Of a DNA stretch of 64,000 nt, positions 33,511-45,353 are shown one piece after another. The DNA is from Mercurialis annua (taxonomy: Eukaryota; Streptophyta; Magnoliopsida; Malpighiales; Euphorbiaceae), in NCBI RefSeq assembly GCF_937616625.2, contig NC_065573.1:12973001-13037000 (forward strand), in the 5' to 3' direction. The number at the start of each line of letters is the position of its first letter. Position 1 is the first letter of the stretch. Under the pieces are notes generated by a model. The model searched no databases, was not told the DNA's origin, and saw only the letters and a program-made list of their open reading frames with translations. The position numbers and the translations under genes were made by a program.

Positions 33511-33761
33511 CAATTTTTTCTTCTCACAACAGCGATTAGCGATGAAATTAGGTCACAGTTTTCCAGCTCCGTTCAATGACTTCTGGTTCTTTTCGTTTTT
33601 CTTCTAAACACTAACCTAAACACAAACCATTAATCAGAAATCAAAACGTGAACTGATTGTTTTCCTCCAGCTTCTTTAAATTATGGCTTATTTTAGCGTA
33701 TTTAATTTGAAGCACTCTCCTGCGTCAACTTGCTGAAATTAGTTGTTCGTTCAGGTAACTT

Positions 33762-36700
33762 ATGGATCCGCCCACTTTCGCTTTGTATTACAATTATAAT
33801 GGCAGTTTTATTTCTTTTGGGGATGAAAATCTGTATTTTAAGGGTGATATTATGTACCGGCCTGGGTTTAGTAGCGTTAATCTTGAATATTCTAGGTTTG
33901 AACTTGATATTTTGAAGTTAGGATATTCTAAGTTCAAACTGTATTATGTTGTACCTGGTGAACCATTAATTTCTGGTTTAAGACCTCTGGAGAATGATCG
34001 TGATATGGATGATATGTTGCAGTTTATAGTGTTAGAGGGTTGGATAGGTTTTTTTTGGTTGTATATTGAAGGGGAAAAGATAGTAGAAAAATCTCAAAGC
34101 TGTGTTGTTGAAACTGAAAGGGAAGGGAAAAAATCAAAAGGGTAAGGGTAAAAGCGTTGCAGTTACTGATGAAACCCTTGAAAATATTCATGAATGGACT
34201 GTTAGTGAAAATGAACCCCTTGCAGGTGATGATGAACCCCTTACATTTGATGATGAAATCCATGAAGTTGTTCATGAAACCCCTGTATGTGAAAATCAAT
34301 CCCAAGTAGTTGATGGGGATTTGGGGGATGCTAATGTTATTGATGTTAACATTCAAGAGATGGAGGATTTTCAGTCTGACAGTGAGACTGATTCTGACTA
34401 CCTTCCAGTTGTCGAAAGTGATACCGACGATGGTCTTGATGACGGTGAGCTTTCCGACGATGAAGAATACATTAGGGCCATACGAGATATGGCCAAGTAC
34501 AAGAGAGCAAGAGGTTTGGTTTTCAGAGGAATTAGTTCCCAACCTGTTGAGGGCACACCGATGCCTAACCCAGCTGGAATCCATGGTGCTGCACAGAGTA
34601 CCGATAAAGGAGGATATTTAAGCGACTACGATGAATTTGACTGTGATGTGAACTCGATAGCGAGTGAGGATGCGCTTGATTAGGAGGGAAATATTATGAC
34701 CCAAAGGAAGATTTTATATGATCCTAAGTGTGATCACATGCAATTTCAGTTGGTTTTGGGCATGAGGTTTGAAAGTGCAATTCAGTGTAAAGAGGCTATG
34801 CAGAAATGGGCCATATACTAAATAGGTTGAGTCTTAAAACTGCGAGGACTAACAAGTATCAACTTGGGATGATGCTCAGTTGGTTGCCCTTGGTATTTGT
34901 TTGGAAGTACAGACAAACAAGAGGCAACATTTAAAATCAAAAGACTTAACAGTGACCACTCATGTGCTCGGAGCGTTGACAATAGGCAAGCTACTTATTT
35001 CTGGATTGCGGATGAATTTAAGAGCAGGATCAAGAGGAATTCTAACTTTCAGCCTATATAGATGCAAGCAGAGTTGCTTGAAAAGTACTGTTTGAAAGTA
35101 AGCAAATGGAAGTGTTATCGAGCAAAAGATCATGCTCTGGAGCTTCTTCGTGGCTCGGTGGTTGAACACTATGCATCTTTAAGGTCTTATGCAGCTAAGT
35201 TGATGAGGGTTGATTCATAAGGGAGATTTGAATTCATTTTAGGAGAAGGTGCTGTTTTTTCAAGTATTTTATATAGGCCTTAGTGCCTTGAAAAAAGGAT
35301 TTTTGTCTGGCTGCCGGCCAATAATTGGTTTTGATGGATGCTTTCTGAAGATATTCTTAGGAGGGGCTTCATTGACTGCTGTTTCCAAAGATGGAAATAG
35401 TCAAATGTACCCTATTTGCTGGGCTGTGGTTGAGACTGAGAACGAGCAGCACTGGACTTGGTTTCTGAAACTATTGTGTGAAGAGTTAGGGATCAGAGAA
35501 GGATATGGCTGGAGTTTTATGAGTGACCAGCAGAAGGTAAAATAGTATTATCTCTTTAGAATCTATTTTGTTTTGGTATGATATTGGGTTAACTGTTTGT
35601 GGTATGCTGCTTTAAATATAATTTGTTTTGGTAAGCTGCTTTGAATATATTTTGTATTGGTTAGGTGCTTTGAATATATTCTGCATTTTGCAAGTGGTTT
35701 AATGTTTTGGTTCTATTTTGCAAGTGGTATGCTATTTTGGTATGATTTTGCAAGTGCTGTGCTGTTTTGGTTCTATTTTACAAGAGGCATGCTGTTTTTG
35801 TATGATTTTGCAAGTGCTATGCTGTTTTGGTTCTATTTTACAAGTGGTATGTTGGTATGATTGTATGCTGAGTTGGTTCTATTTTACAAGTGCTATGCTG
35901 TTTTTGGTATGATTTTACAAGTGGTATGCTGTTTTGTTAATATTTTTGCAAGTGGTAGGCTAACTTGATGTATCTTGTTTTGTTTATATTTATGCAAGTG
36001 GTAGGCTAAGTGTTAACATATGTATTCTGTTTTTTAGTATGCTGAGTTGTTGCTAACTTGTTTAATTTTACTGTGTTTTTCAATGACACAGGGTCTGATC
36101 AATGCCATATCAAACCTCACTCCTCATGCCGAGCATAGAAATTGTGCTAGGCATGTCTATTACAACTGGAAAAAAGAATTTAAAGGCCAAGCCCTCAAGA
36201 ACTTATTCTGGAGAGCAGCTAGGAGCACATATGAGGCAGAATTAACAGAATCCCTGAAGCTACTAAAGGCAGAAAATCCAGCTACTTGGGATGACTTTTT
36301 GCATCGAGAATATAAGAAATTCTGCAAGGTACACTTGAGCCACACTCCTAGGAGTGATATGAACGATAATAATGTATGTGAGACATTCAATGGGTATATA
36401 CTTAGGGGTAGGTCACTGCATATTATTGACATGTTAGAGGAGATACGATGCTCACTAATGCAGAGAATGGTGACTAAGCTGAATGAAATGAGTGGAGTTT
36501 CTGATAGAATATGCCCTATGATTAGGAAGAAACTGGAGAAAAATAGGTACCTTAGTAGATTTTGCACAAGTCAGGCTGTAGTAGGAGATAAGTTTCAGGT
36601 GACCATTGGTGACGATCAATTTACAGTTTACTTGGTTAACATGACATGCGCGTGCAATAGTTGGCAGCAAACATGAATACCCTGCATTCATGCCTGTTCA

Positions 36701-37229
36701 AGCATTCACTGGTCTAAAAAGGACCCTGCTGAGTTTGTCCATGCATACTACTCAGTTGATCACTTCATAGAAACTTACAAGTTTGGAATTGAGTCACTAA
36801 ATGGGAAGAAAATGTGGCCAGCAACTGAACGGTACCCAATTACACCTCCTGCATTCAAGAAGATGCCTGGTAGACCTAAGAAGAAGAGAAAGAGAGCACC
36901 AGAGGAGGAGTTAAGGGGCAAGCTGACAAAGCATGGGGTAGATATGACATGTACAATTTGTGGAAATGTGGGCCATAACAAAAGGACCTGCAAGGATAAG
37001 TATAAAGTAGCAGCTCATTTACCGGTTAAACCACCTGTAAGTTATTTTCATTTTCAAGTTAATTATTAGATTATGCAATCTGTTTGAAAGTTTATGAGTG
37101 TTAGTTATTTGCAGTTTTTGAAGTTAATTATTAGTTATTTGCATTCTCTAGGGTAAAAGAGGTAGGCCTAGAAAGGTTCCTACTTCAAATGCTTCTTCTG
37201 TTACGATATTTACTTTCATGTTGCTGTAG
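33762..37229 (+). pseudogene. MURA-type MULE transposase, degraded
   Basis: It starts at ATG 33762 with a Mu N-terminal domain (FISFGDENLYFKGDIMYRPG), then a Lys-rich to acidic linker in another frame (34102-34683) that ends at a TAG. The DUF4371-less plant Mu DNA-binding part (34700-35220) has several stops. The MULE catalytic domain follows with IGFDGCFLK and FMSDQQK. After an intron at 35537-36091 it continues GLINAI...AEHRNCARHVYYNWKK. The SWIM finger CACNSWQQT-x-IPCIHAC has TGA at the conserved Gly. A CCHC knuckle CTICGNVGHNKRTC and a last exon with the AT-hook GKRGRPRK (37152-37229) follow. The protein would bind the TIRs and cut the element out. It cannot be made from this copy. Confidence 0.9.
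35680..36010 (+). repeat. 30-bp minisatellite inside the transposase intron
   Basis: About ten imperfect tandem copies of a 30-base unit resembling GTTTTGGTTCTATTTTACAA followed by GTGGTATGCT, with alternate units reading TATGATTTTGCAAGTG. It fills over half of the 555-bp intron. Open frames across it are artefacts of the repeat. Confidence 0.85.
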
Positions 37230-37545
37230 TTAATTATGCCTATTAATTGCAGTACAGAAGTTCAATTGCAGTACAGAAGTTCATTCAACCATTCAATTGC
37301 AGTATAATGCAACCATTCAAAACACTAAACTTAATACAATTGCAGTATAATGCAACCATTGAAAACACAAAAGTTCAATTGCAGTACATAAATTCATATC
37401 AGAGAAGCTCAATACCAAAATATTACATTCAAGCTTGCTTACCAAATACTACAACAATTCATCAACACCAAATACCAAATACTAAATAATTTCATCAAAG
37501 TACATTCAAAGTCAATTGTTAAAACTTAATCATTACATAGATTTG

Positions 37546-38385
37546 TTAAAACACAATCATTGCTGCTGCGATAGCCACGAACCCACCGAGCATGATGCAA
37601 ATAACCCAACATGTGTTTCTCAATTGCTTAACTTGGGACCTTAACTTTTTATTTTCGACTAGTAACTCTGCCTTTGCTTCACTCAAGTTCTCCACCTTCC
37701 TGTCAAGTAGCGTATTCATCTCAACGAGCTCAACTTTTGTTCTCTGCAAATCATCATTCATTTTCTCAACAGTTTTAATCTGCACCAACATGGTACTCAC
37801 AATGTCCCTTGCCGCTCTAGCAACAGAGGAACCAACTTCAACTTTGTAAACCAAATCCCTCTCGTTCTGCTTCGATGTTGTCAATTCCTCTTCCAGCTCC
37901 TTCTTATTATCCATTAACTTCACAAGAAGCTTATGCAAATGCTTTGGAGTTTCTGGGTCAACCCACTCCATATAGTCGCAATTGTCAAACTGAGATCAAA
38001 AAAATTGTGATTAACCACCATAACACAAATAATTCAAGCGATATTCTGAATTCTACCTCTATTACCAAAGGCGTTCAAAATCAAACACAGTAATGATATA
38101 ATTTTAAAATCCAACATACAACACTGAAAACCTAATTTCAAACAAGAAAGATTCAACAATAGTACATACCCTTCTGTAATGGCATCTCAGAAATCTTCTA
38201 CCGGGTTTTTCATCTGCATAGGAAACATAACATTTCAGTCCCCCGTGCTGGCATTCCTTTTTAGGAACTGAGCTGCACGAAGAAGCATAAGAGAACGTTT
38301 CGTTTGTGCCTCTTGAAAAAGGAGGCAAGTCTCGCAGTACCAAACAATCTTTTTCGTTCCTCAATAAACGTCGACATTGCAACAA
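37546..38385 (-). CDS. GRF zinc finger, coiled coil and C-terminal membrane anchor protein of the MULE
   Basis: Two exons, 38385-38170 and 37989-37546, joined in phase across a 180-bp intron (donor GTATGTAC, acceptor ATCTCAG), about 219 codons. Residues 45-81 form a GRF-type finger with C45, C52, C68 and C76 around PGRRFLRCHYRR and DYMEWVD. About 90-190 is a heptad-rich coiled coil (LVEMNTLLDRKVENLSEAKA). The last 23 residues are hydrophobic (CWVICIMLGGFVAIAAAMIV), a tail anchor. No in-frame ATG precedes the finger; the ATG at 38377 is in another frame, suggesting one N-terminal frameshift. Such proteins occur widely in plants, but their role is unknown to me. The gene lies antisense to the transposase, inside the TIRs, so it belongs to the element. 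Confidence 0.75.
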
Positions 38386-38507
38386 AATAAACGGGGAGCT
38401 GAGAGCTGAGAAGCCCTAATTTGAGTTGAGGAAGAAGGAGGCTGAGAACTGATAAGCCCTAATTTGAGTAGAAATGGAGGTTGGAAGAACTGAGAAGCCT
38501 TAATTTG

Positions 38508-38838
38508 GTTAAGGAACGATGCTGTGAGAAGAAGAAATGAAGTGCCCTAATTCGATGAGAGGGAAAAAAATTGAGGAACAAAACGAACCGTTTTGGGATA
38601 CAAAAAGAAAAGAAATAAAACGACACCGTTTTGCTGAGTAATGAAACGGTGCGCAACGTATCTGGCATGGGTTGGGACATTGTGGCACCGGTACCACACA
38701 AGCTGCTTGAAGTCGGAATCTCAAACGATGTCATTATTGCAAAAATTCGATAGATCATGTATTAATACGCCAAAATTAAAAGTTCGTGTTATATACCCAA
38801 AACACGTGAAAGTTCATGATTTTTCATGCATTTAAGCT
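38508..38838 (-). repeat. MULE right TIR
   Basis: Inverted partner of 33178-33510. It probably contains the promoter and start of the minus-strand GRF gene. Confidence 0.92.
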
Positions 38839-38904
38839 TTACGGAATTTATTGATATGTTATACTTATTATATATTCAAATAATTTATTTTATTATTTTT
38901 TATA

Positions 38905-39198
38905 GGCTTAGATGCACAAACAAATCACCAACTTTCGCGTGTTTTTCGTATTTGACACGAACTTTTAATTTTGGCATATAAATACACGAACTATCAATTT
39001 TTTGCATATATGACCAAGTTTTCGTTTTAGGTGAAAAACGGTGCCGTTTTAGGTGAAAAACAGTGTAGTTTTATGTCAAAAATGGTGCCCGTGTATATGC
39101 AAAAAATTGATAATTCGTGTATTTATATGCCAAAATTAAAAGTTCGTGTCAAATACAAAAAACACGCGAAAGTTGGTGATTTTTGGAGCAATTAAGCC
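38905..39198. mobile_element. Mutator-type MITE with perfect 9-bp duplication
   Basis: 294-bp foldback with ends GGCTTAGATGCACAAA and GGAGCAATTAAGCC and long arms sharing ATCACCAACTTTCGCGTG. Flanked by TTTTTTATA at 38896-38904 and 39199-39207. The ends are related to those of the neighbouring MULE, so it may be a MITE mobilised by that transposase type. Confidence 0.93.
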
Positions 39199-39207
39199 TT
39201 TTTTATA

Positions 39208-40107
39208 ATAGGTTATATATATGAAAATAATTTATTTTTATAGTTTTTATATATATATATATATATATATTTTATAACTTTTAATATTTATAAATATATT
39301 CCTATATTTTTACTATTTACACGTTTCTCCCACCTTTCCGTTTCCTATCATTTGAAACAATTCGTTTCGCCGTTTCCGTTTCCGTGCAACATAGGCCATT
39401 ACTGTTGCTACAGCCTGTCAGGTAAACAGTTATTCTTCCTCACTTGATTTTTCTTTAACAATTATTTTGATTTTCTGAGCTAACCTCTTTGGAGCGGATT
39501 TGGATTTTAGAATTGGGCATTGTTGGGGCTGAATTAATGGTTGTTTTTGAGGATCCAACGTGATTTTTTTAATTTTTTTACAACTTCCTTTTCTTTCTTT
39601 TTGACAAAGTGATGACGATGGTGTAGCGATGGTTTTGCACCGGAGATTCGATAAACGTGGCTAAGCTGATTCTTGGGCTATGAGTAGTAGTGGTGTTGAC
39701 GCTGCTGTTGGGTGATTGTTTCTATTGAAGCTTTTGTAATTGATATTTTTGTTGTCGCTGGAGAAATATCTAGTATGTGATGGTTTTGCTGTTTTTTCAG
39801 ATTTTTTTCTGCTCTTTTTGGGTAAGATAAAGCTACAAAACAATTAAGAAAAGGTTAAGTTAAATGAAGCTTATGTGAAATTTGAGAGGTGTCATAGATG
39901 TGTCATATTTTTTTTTTCTTTTGAAGAAAATTAAAATTTGTAGCTGTTTGTTGATTAATTGTATGCTCAGTTCAGTTGTGGTAGATATACTAGTAACTGG
40001 AAGTGATATTGACTTATGTGAGAATATGCAACTTGGAGTTATGGATGTTGTGCTCTTCTTTGCCTTTTCATTTTCCCCAAATTGATCACCAATTGTTATG
40101 TTATCTA
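39208..40107. other. unassigned spacer with TA microsatellite
   Basis: A (TA)n tract at about 39249-39270. The remainder is T-rich without a supported gene. Confidence 0.4.
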
Positions 40108-40387
40108 CTCCATCCGTTCCAAATTGATTGACAATTTAAAACAAACACAAGTATTAAGAAATTTAGTAAATCTATGCAATGAGTAATTTTTTATAAAAAC
40201 ATACCACATTTGTCCTTATTTAATGCAGTGTTGACTTTATTTTTAATGAGTTTTGCTCTCTTTTTAATATAATATATTGTAATTAATGAGGATATATATG
40301 TAATTCAAGCATTTAAGCAATAAATTACTGCTTATAATTTGGGACAAAGAAATTAAAAATAGGCATATTAATTTGGGACGGAGAAAG
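40108..40387. mobile_element. Stowaway-like MITE, copy 3 (diverged)
   Basis: Ends CTCCATCCGTTCCAAATTG and the inverse AATTTGGGACGGAGAAAG, TA duplications at 40106-40107 and 40388-40389, 280 bp. Same general family as copies 1 and 2 but a different subfamily. Confidence 0.85.
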
Positions 40388-41513
40388 TATATGATAACTT
40401 ATATACTGTTAACTTTCATTAATAGGGTTTAGATAATAAGTTCAATTTTGATCTAGTAAAAAAGGTCAAAATAAAAATGTTTAGAATCCAATAGTGACCT
40501 AAACATTGTATACTGCAAGAAATCCGATAGTAAACTAATAGTAAACCGATAGAAAATTAATAGTCAAATTTATATTTTAGTAAATTAAAATTAAACAAAT
40601 CGTATTTTTTAAAATTTATAATACATTTATTCTAGTATACCGTGAGTAAACTGTTGGTAAATTTGTAAAAAAATTAATTTTTACTATGTTATTAATAAAT
40701 CGTTAGTAAATCATTGGTAAAATTAAATGTTGCATTTAAACAAACTGTATTTTTAAAAATTTATAATAAATTTATTTTTAATATACTGTTAGTAAACCAT
40801 AAATAAATCATTGATAAACTTATAATAAATTTATGTTGAGTATGTAGTTAGCAAAACTGTCAGTAAATGTAAACTATACTTTTGAAGAAAAAAAATATTT
40901 TTGCAAAAATAAATTCAAACCGTATTTTTGCATAAAAGACATTTTTCAAAAAAAAAAACTTTACCCATATTTTTAAAATATTTTATCTTTTTGTGAATAT
41001 TAGTAAAAAAAAAATGCAAAAAATAATAATAAACAAATTCTGCATGGTCTAATGAAGACATTCAAATAAAATAACACCTATCTTATAAAACAACACAACC
41101 TAATTGGTAGCGGCAAAATTCTTCTAAGATAAAATTACCTTGTTAAACAAGATTTCATATTCAAGTACTACTAGCAATGACGGAGGGAGGGGGAGGCACG
41201 GGAGTGTCATGACCCCCTCTAAATTTTTAAAATTGTCAAAATTAGCACCAATTTTTTTTAACATTTTACAATTTAACCCTCCCTAATTTCTAAAATTACC
41301 TACTTCGTATATTATATATTGTAATTTGGCCCTCCCTATGTTGAAATCATAGCTCCGTAAATTAGCAAATAATTACTAGAATGCTCTCCAGAACACAAAT
41401 ACGGAAAATTGCTAATTCGAGAAAATAGAAGATTAACATAAGCAAACCATGCAAAATAATGGAGAGATCATAAGTAGTAGGACAATTCTTAAAGCCTAAC
41501 TAATAAAAGAGAG
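40388..41513. other. AT-rich spacer with degenerate short repeats
   Basis: 40500-40870 carries many loose copies of GTAAACCGTTAGTAAAT-like words. 41180-41340 is a short segment beginning GACGGAGGGAGGGGGAGG with T- and C-rich words. No gene recognised. Confidence 0.4.
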
Positions 41514-41522
41514 ATAATTATA

Positions 41523-43551
41523 GGGCTTTTTACACAAACAACCTACTTTTTCTAATATATTACTTTTATACAGTGTTTATTTTGACATATTAAAACTACT
41601 GTACACGCTACAAATAATTACTTTTATACGGTTCCTATATAAGCTACCCTAATAAAAAAATCACAATTTCATTATTTTCTCTCTCCTCTTTCTCTCAGCT
41701 CTCGTTCTCTCTCCTCATATACAAGCGCTCAATTTCACGATCAACGGCTCATCGTTCTTATCATCGTCTTCGTCGTCATCTTCGCCAACGCTATCATCTT
41801 CTTTGCTCGTCGTCGTCATCTAGTTGATTTCAGATCTGCAGTTTATTCATTCTTCTTCTTCATCTTCTTCTTCTTCTTTTTTTTTGATTTTCGGATCTAC
41901 AATATTTTTTACTGTTTTTTCACCATTAAACATGTATAAAGATTATATTTAAAGAATATAATGCTAATTTCATGTTATGTAAAATAAATTTATGGTTATA
42001 TGGAATAATTTTTTGTTATTTCTGCATTTTTTTGTGTTTGGTTGTATTTCTGTGTGTTTTTTATTCTACAGCTCGATTTGTTGATGATGGTTGATTGCTG
42101 AATTATTATAATGTTACAGTGCTGTTGATTTTATGTTGATTTTGTGTTGATAATCAGTTGGTATTACCTTGATTTTAACTTTGGAAGATTTCATTTTAAA
42201 AAAACATTGGCAAATTAGATAAATTTGTTTGTGAATTAAACTAAATAAAATAAAATTTAACTGAGACTAGATAATGATATGTTAGAATTATCATGTTGAC
42301 ATGTTGTTGATTTCGTGTTGATATTTTATTGATTGTCACAGTTTTTCAAAAAAAAAATTATTTTATTCTTTATGTTGATTCGTTGTTGATTTATTGTTGA
42401 CATTATGTTGATAAGTATTTCAAGTCTTTTTGATTTTCAATTTTATGTTGACATGTTGTTGATATATTGTTGATAACATGTTGATTTTTCAATCATTAAA
42501 CAAAAATAAAGTTAGTCTTATATTGCTGAATTAATGAGCTATTAACATGTTTTTGATAATATGTTCATTGTTTTTGACTTAAATCAATCATTGTTCTCAT
42601 TTTACAAATATCTGACTAAATTAACATTAATTGTTGATATCATGTTGACATTATGTTGATAACTTGTTAATATGAACACAATATCAATACTGTAACATTA
42701 TAATAATTCAACATCTTTATTTGTCTTATTTCTCAATACTAACATATCATTATCTAGTCTCACTTAAATTTTTATTTTTTTAGTTTCTTTCACGGACATC
42801 ATTATTTTATTTGTCAATGTTAAAATCAATAAAATATCAACATAAAATCAACATAAAATCAACAACACTGAAACATTATAATAATTCATCAACTAACCAT
42901 CATCAATAAATCATGTTGCAGAATAAAAAACGCAGAAAAACATCCAAACACAGTAAAACTATAGAAATAACAGATTTTCATTACATAAAATCATAAAATT
43001 ATTTTATGTACATGAAAATTAGTATTACATTCCTTAAAGATAATCTTTACACATGTTTAATAAAAAAATTACTGTTAATTAAAAACAGTTAACAAAAAAA
43101 ATTCTAGATCTGAAAATAAAAAAGAAAAAGAAGAAAAACGATGAATCATTTTGCCTCGAAATCTGATCATATGCCTTTAAAAAACTTTTAAAGTCGTTAA
43201 AAACTTCCGATATTTATTCTTCATTCCGACAAAAACTCCGATTCAGATCTGAAAAAGAAAACACGGAAACAGGAAAACGGCGGGGGCGCAACGAGGATAA
43301 AGGCGGCAGCGGAGCGGCGCTGAAACTTGATGAAGGGCGGCGACCATGAAAAAGAATAAAGAGCAGAGGATGGAAGAATATGGAGGAAATAACTGTTAAT
43401 TTGAAAGACAAGAGGAAATATCGTATAAAAGACATAATTATAAGATGTTAGGTTATGTTTATAAAATAAGATGGTGGAAAAAGTAAAAAAATGAAATGGG
43501 ATGTATAAAAGTAAAGTCTAGTCCAATTCCGGTATTTTATATAAAAAGCCC
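41523..43551. mobile_element. non-autonomous Mutator-type foldback element G
   Basis: 2029 bp. Ends GGGCTTTTTACAC and TATAAAAAGCCC, with a perfect 9-bp duplication ATAATTATA (41514-41522 and 43552-43560). The two halves pair loosely over most of their length (for example GCTGAATTATTATAATGTTA and its inverse near 42870). The inner part is packed with GTTGAT/ATCAAC words. No transposase frame. Confidence 0.9.
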
Positions 43552-43560
43552 ATAATTATA

Positions 43561-43818
43561 CTCCCTCCGTCCCACTTTAGAAGTCCCATTTGACTTTACA
43601 CATAGATTAAGAAATATTAATCATCTTTATTTTTTCATGTTTTTTCATGTTTTACCCCTATTAATGATAGTGAAATTTTCCATAGAGCTTTTTAAGATAA
43701 CTAAAAGAATGGTAAAATAGGGTATTCAATGGAAAAACATTTCAAAAATAATAATGAGACTTTTTACATGGGATATTCCAAAATAGAATATAGGACTTGT
43801 TAAACGGGACGAAGGAAG
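43561..43818. mobile_element. Stowaway MITE, copy 4
   Basis: Begins CTCCCTCCGTCCCACTTTAG and ends GGGACGAAGGAAG, TA at 43559-43560 and 43819-43820. Its left TA is the last two bases of element G's target duplication. Confidence 0.88.
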
Positions 43819-43820
43819 TA

Positions 43821-45240
43821 ATTTATATGAATAACAATCATGGTACTTTTATAAGTCTTAATAAATAAATACTCTTAACTTTTTTTTATTAAAACTCGTA
43901 TCAAACACATTCATTTTTTGTTATTGTCATGTGCACTATCAAATGAAAGAAACAAATTTCAACATCCATGAGCTTTTTTTCCCGAGTTAATTAGAAGTAA
44001 CAATATCATAAATGCAATTAACAAGGGAAGCAAGCATATATGAAGGTGGAGGATTTGAAGGCTCAAAACAACAATAATGGTGTGGTCCTAAAATAGAAGA
44101 AAACAAGCAGACGAAGTAGAAATCTCATTTCCGAAAAAGACAACAAATATAAATTTTGATGGCGAAGTTTTATCTCTAAAATTATGCCACATCGAAACTT
44201 TGCAGCCTCATAATCTTTCGCTTCAACAAAGTTCCATTTTCATATCCATGAATCCAAAAACATTCATTTATATTTATTCGTAAACTATTTAATTTTAAAA
44301 AATAAATAATGTTATATAACCCTCTTTTTTAAAACACCTTCTTTAAGCCACCCGATGTGTCAATAAATTAGTGGATTCATTTGAAATTGTTTTTTGATGT
44401 ACATAAATTGTACGAATTAAATGCTGCCACGTAAAGAGAAACAATGAAGGTGACATAAAATGGTGAGTTAAATAGCATTTTTTTTTTAAAAAAATCGATT
44501 TAAATAATCTGCAATTTTGAATGCGGATTGAATTGAGTAACAAATAATTGAAATAAGTACTCAATTATGAAAAATGAGAATCAAGAGTTGCTCTATATGA
44601 TTGTTTGAGAAACCAAGAAGTATCATTATTGTGAAAATATCTTTCTCAGTTTTCCCATATCTTTGCCAAGTGGCCGTGTGGAGAAGAAACGAGATAATGT
44701 TTTAAAAAGGAAATTTGTTATTTTCTTTGGTTTTTTTGATAGAGGTCTCTACTTATGAAAATTTTGGAGTTTGATTAACAGTTCGGTTTGGGAGGTTGTA
44801 AAATCAACACAACCAAAAAACCGGCCGAACTAAATTTTTCAAAAAAAATTAAGGACTTTTTTAATTTTTAATCTAAATTTTTGGATTTTTTTTGTTATTT
44901 TATCAAAAAAATTAAGATTTTTATTTAATTTTTAAAATAATCCAAACTAATGAGACCGAACCGAACTGACCAAAAATTTCAATCAAAGAAAGGTTCGGTG
45001 TTTGGTGAAAACGACTGGTTCGGTGTAAGATTTGGGAAAACCCGACATCTTTGGTTTTGGTCGATTGGAAACCGAATCGAATCGAACCAAACCGATCGGT
45101 GCTCTCCTAATTTAATCCATGTAATGGTCCTATCACGTTATTATTATAATAAGACAATGAGCATTTGCGATAGAAAACTGTGAATTTTTTTTTATTAAAT
45201 ATTTCAACATGACAAACGTCTCATTGATTTGTTGTAAGAA
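43821..45240. other. unassigned AT-rich spacer
   Basis: No supported gene. 44770-45110 is rich in AACCGAACC/GGTTCGGT words, a local low-complexity or foldback-like stretch. Confidence 0.35.
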
Positions 45241-45254
45241 TTACATGATACAAC

Positions 45255-45353
45255 CGTTGCATTGTATAAGCGCCGGGCAGCAAATGCCAAGGTCGTGGGT
45301 TCAAATTCTCCCACAAGCGCCCCCCCTCCCCAATTATCAAAAAAAAAAAAAAC
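45255..45353 (+). mobile_element. possible tRNA-derived SINE fragment
   Basis: GGTCGTGGGTTCAAATTCTC resembles a tRNA B box (GGTTCAAATCC), is preceded by a GGGCAGCAAATGCC stretch and is followed within 45 bp by an A tract. The A box is not convincing, so only a 3' fragment can be suggested. Confidence 0.35.

Larger units (their letters stand above)
33178..38838. mobile_element. Mutator-like element (MULE) with long TIRs and two genes
   Basis: 5661 bp. The ends GGCTTAAATGCATGA and the inverted CATGCATTTAAGCT open TIRs of about 330 bp. The flanks TTATGAAAT (33169-33177) and TTACGGAAT (38839-38847) are a 7/9 matched 9-bp target duplication. Inside are a plus-strand MURA-type transposase (33762-37229) and a minus-strand GRF-zinc-finger gene (38385-37546). 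TIR divergence, several stops and the decayed duplication indicate an old, immobile copy. Confidence 0.93.

Noticed and set aside
35657..35912. Repetitive aromatic-rich frames (FASGMLFWYDFAS-like)
   Set aside because: They are translations of the intron minisatellite in the MULE transposase.
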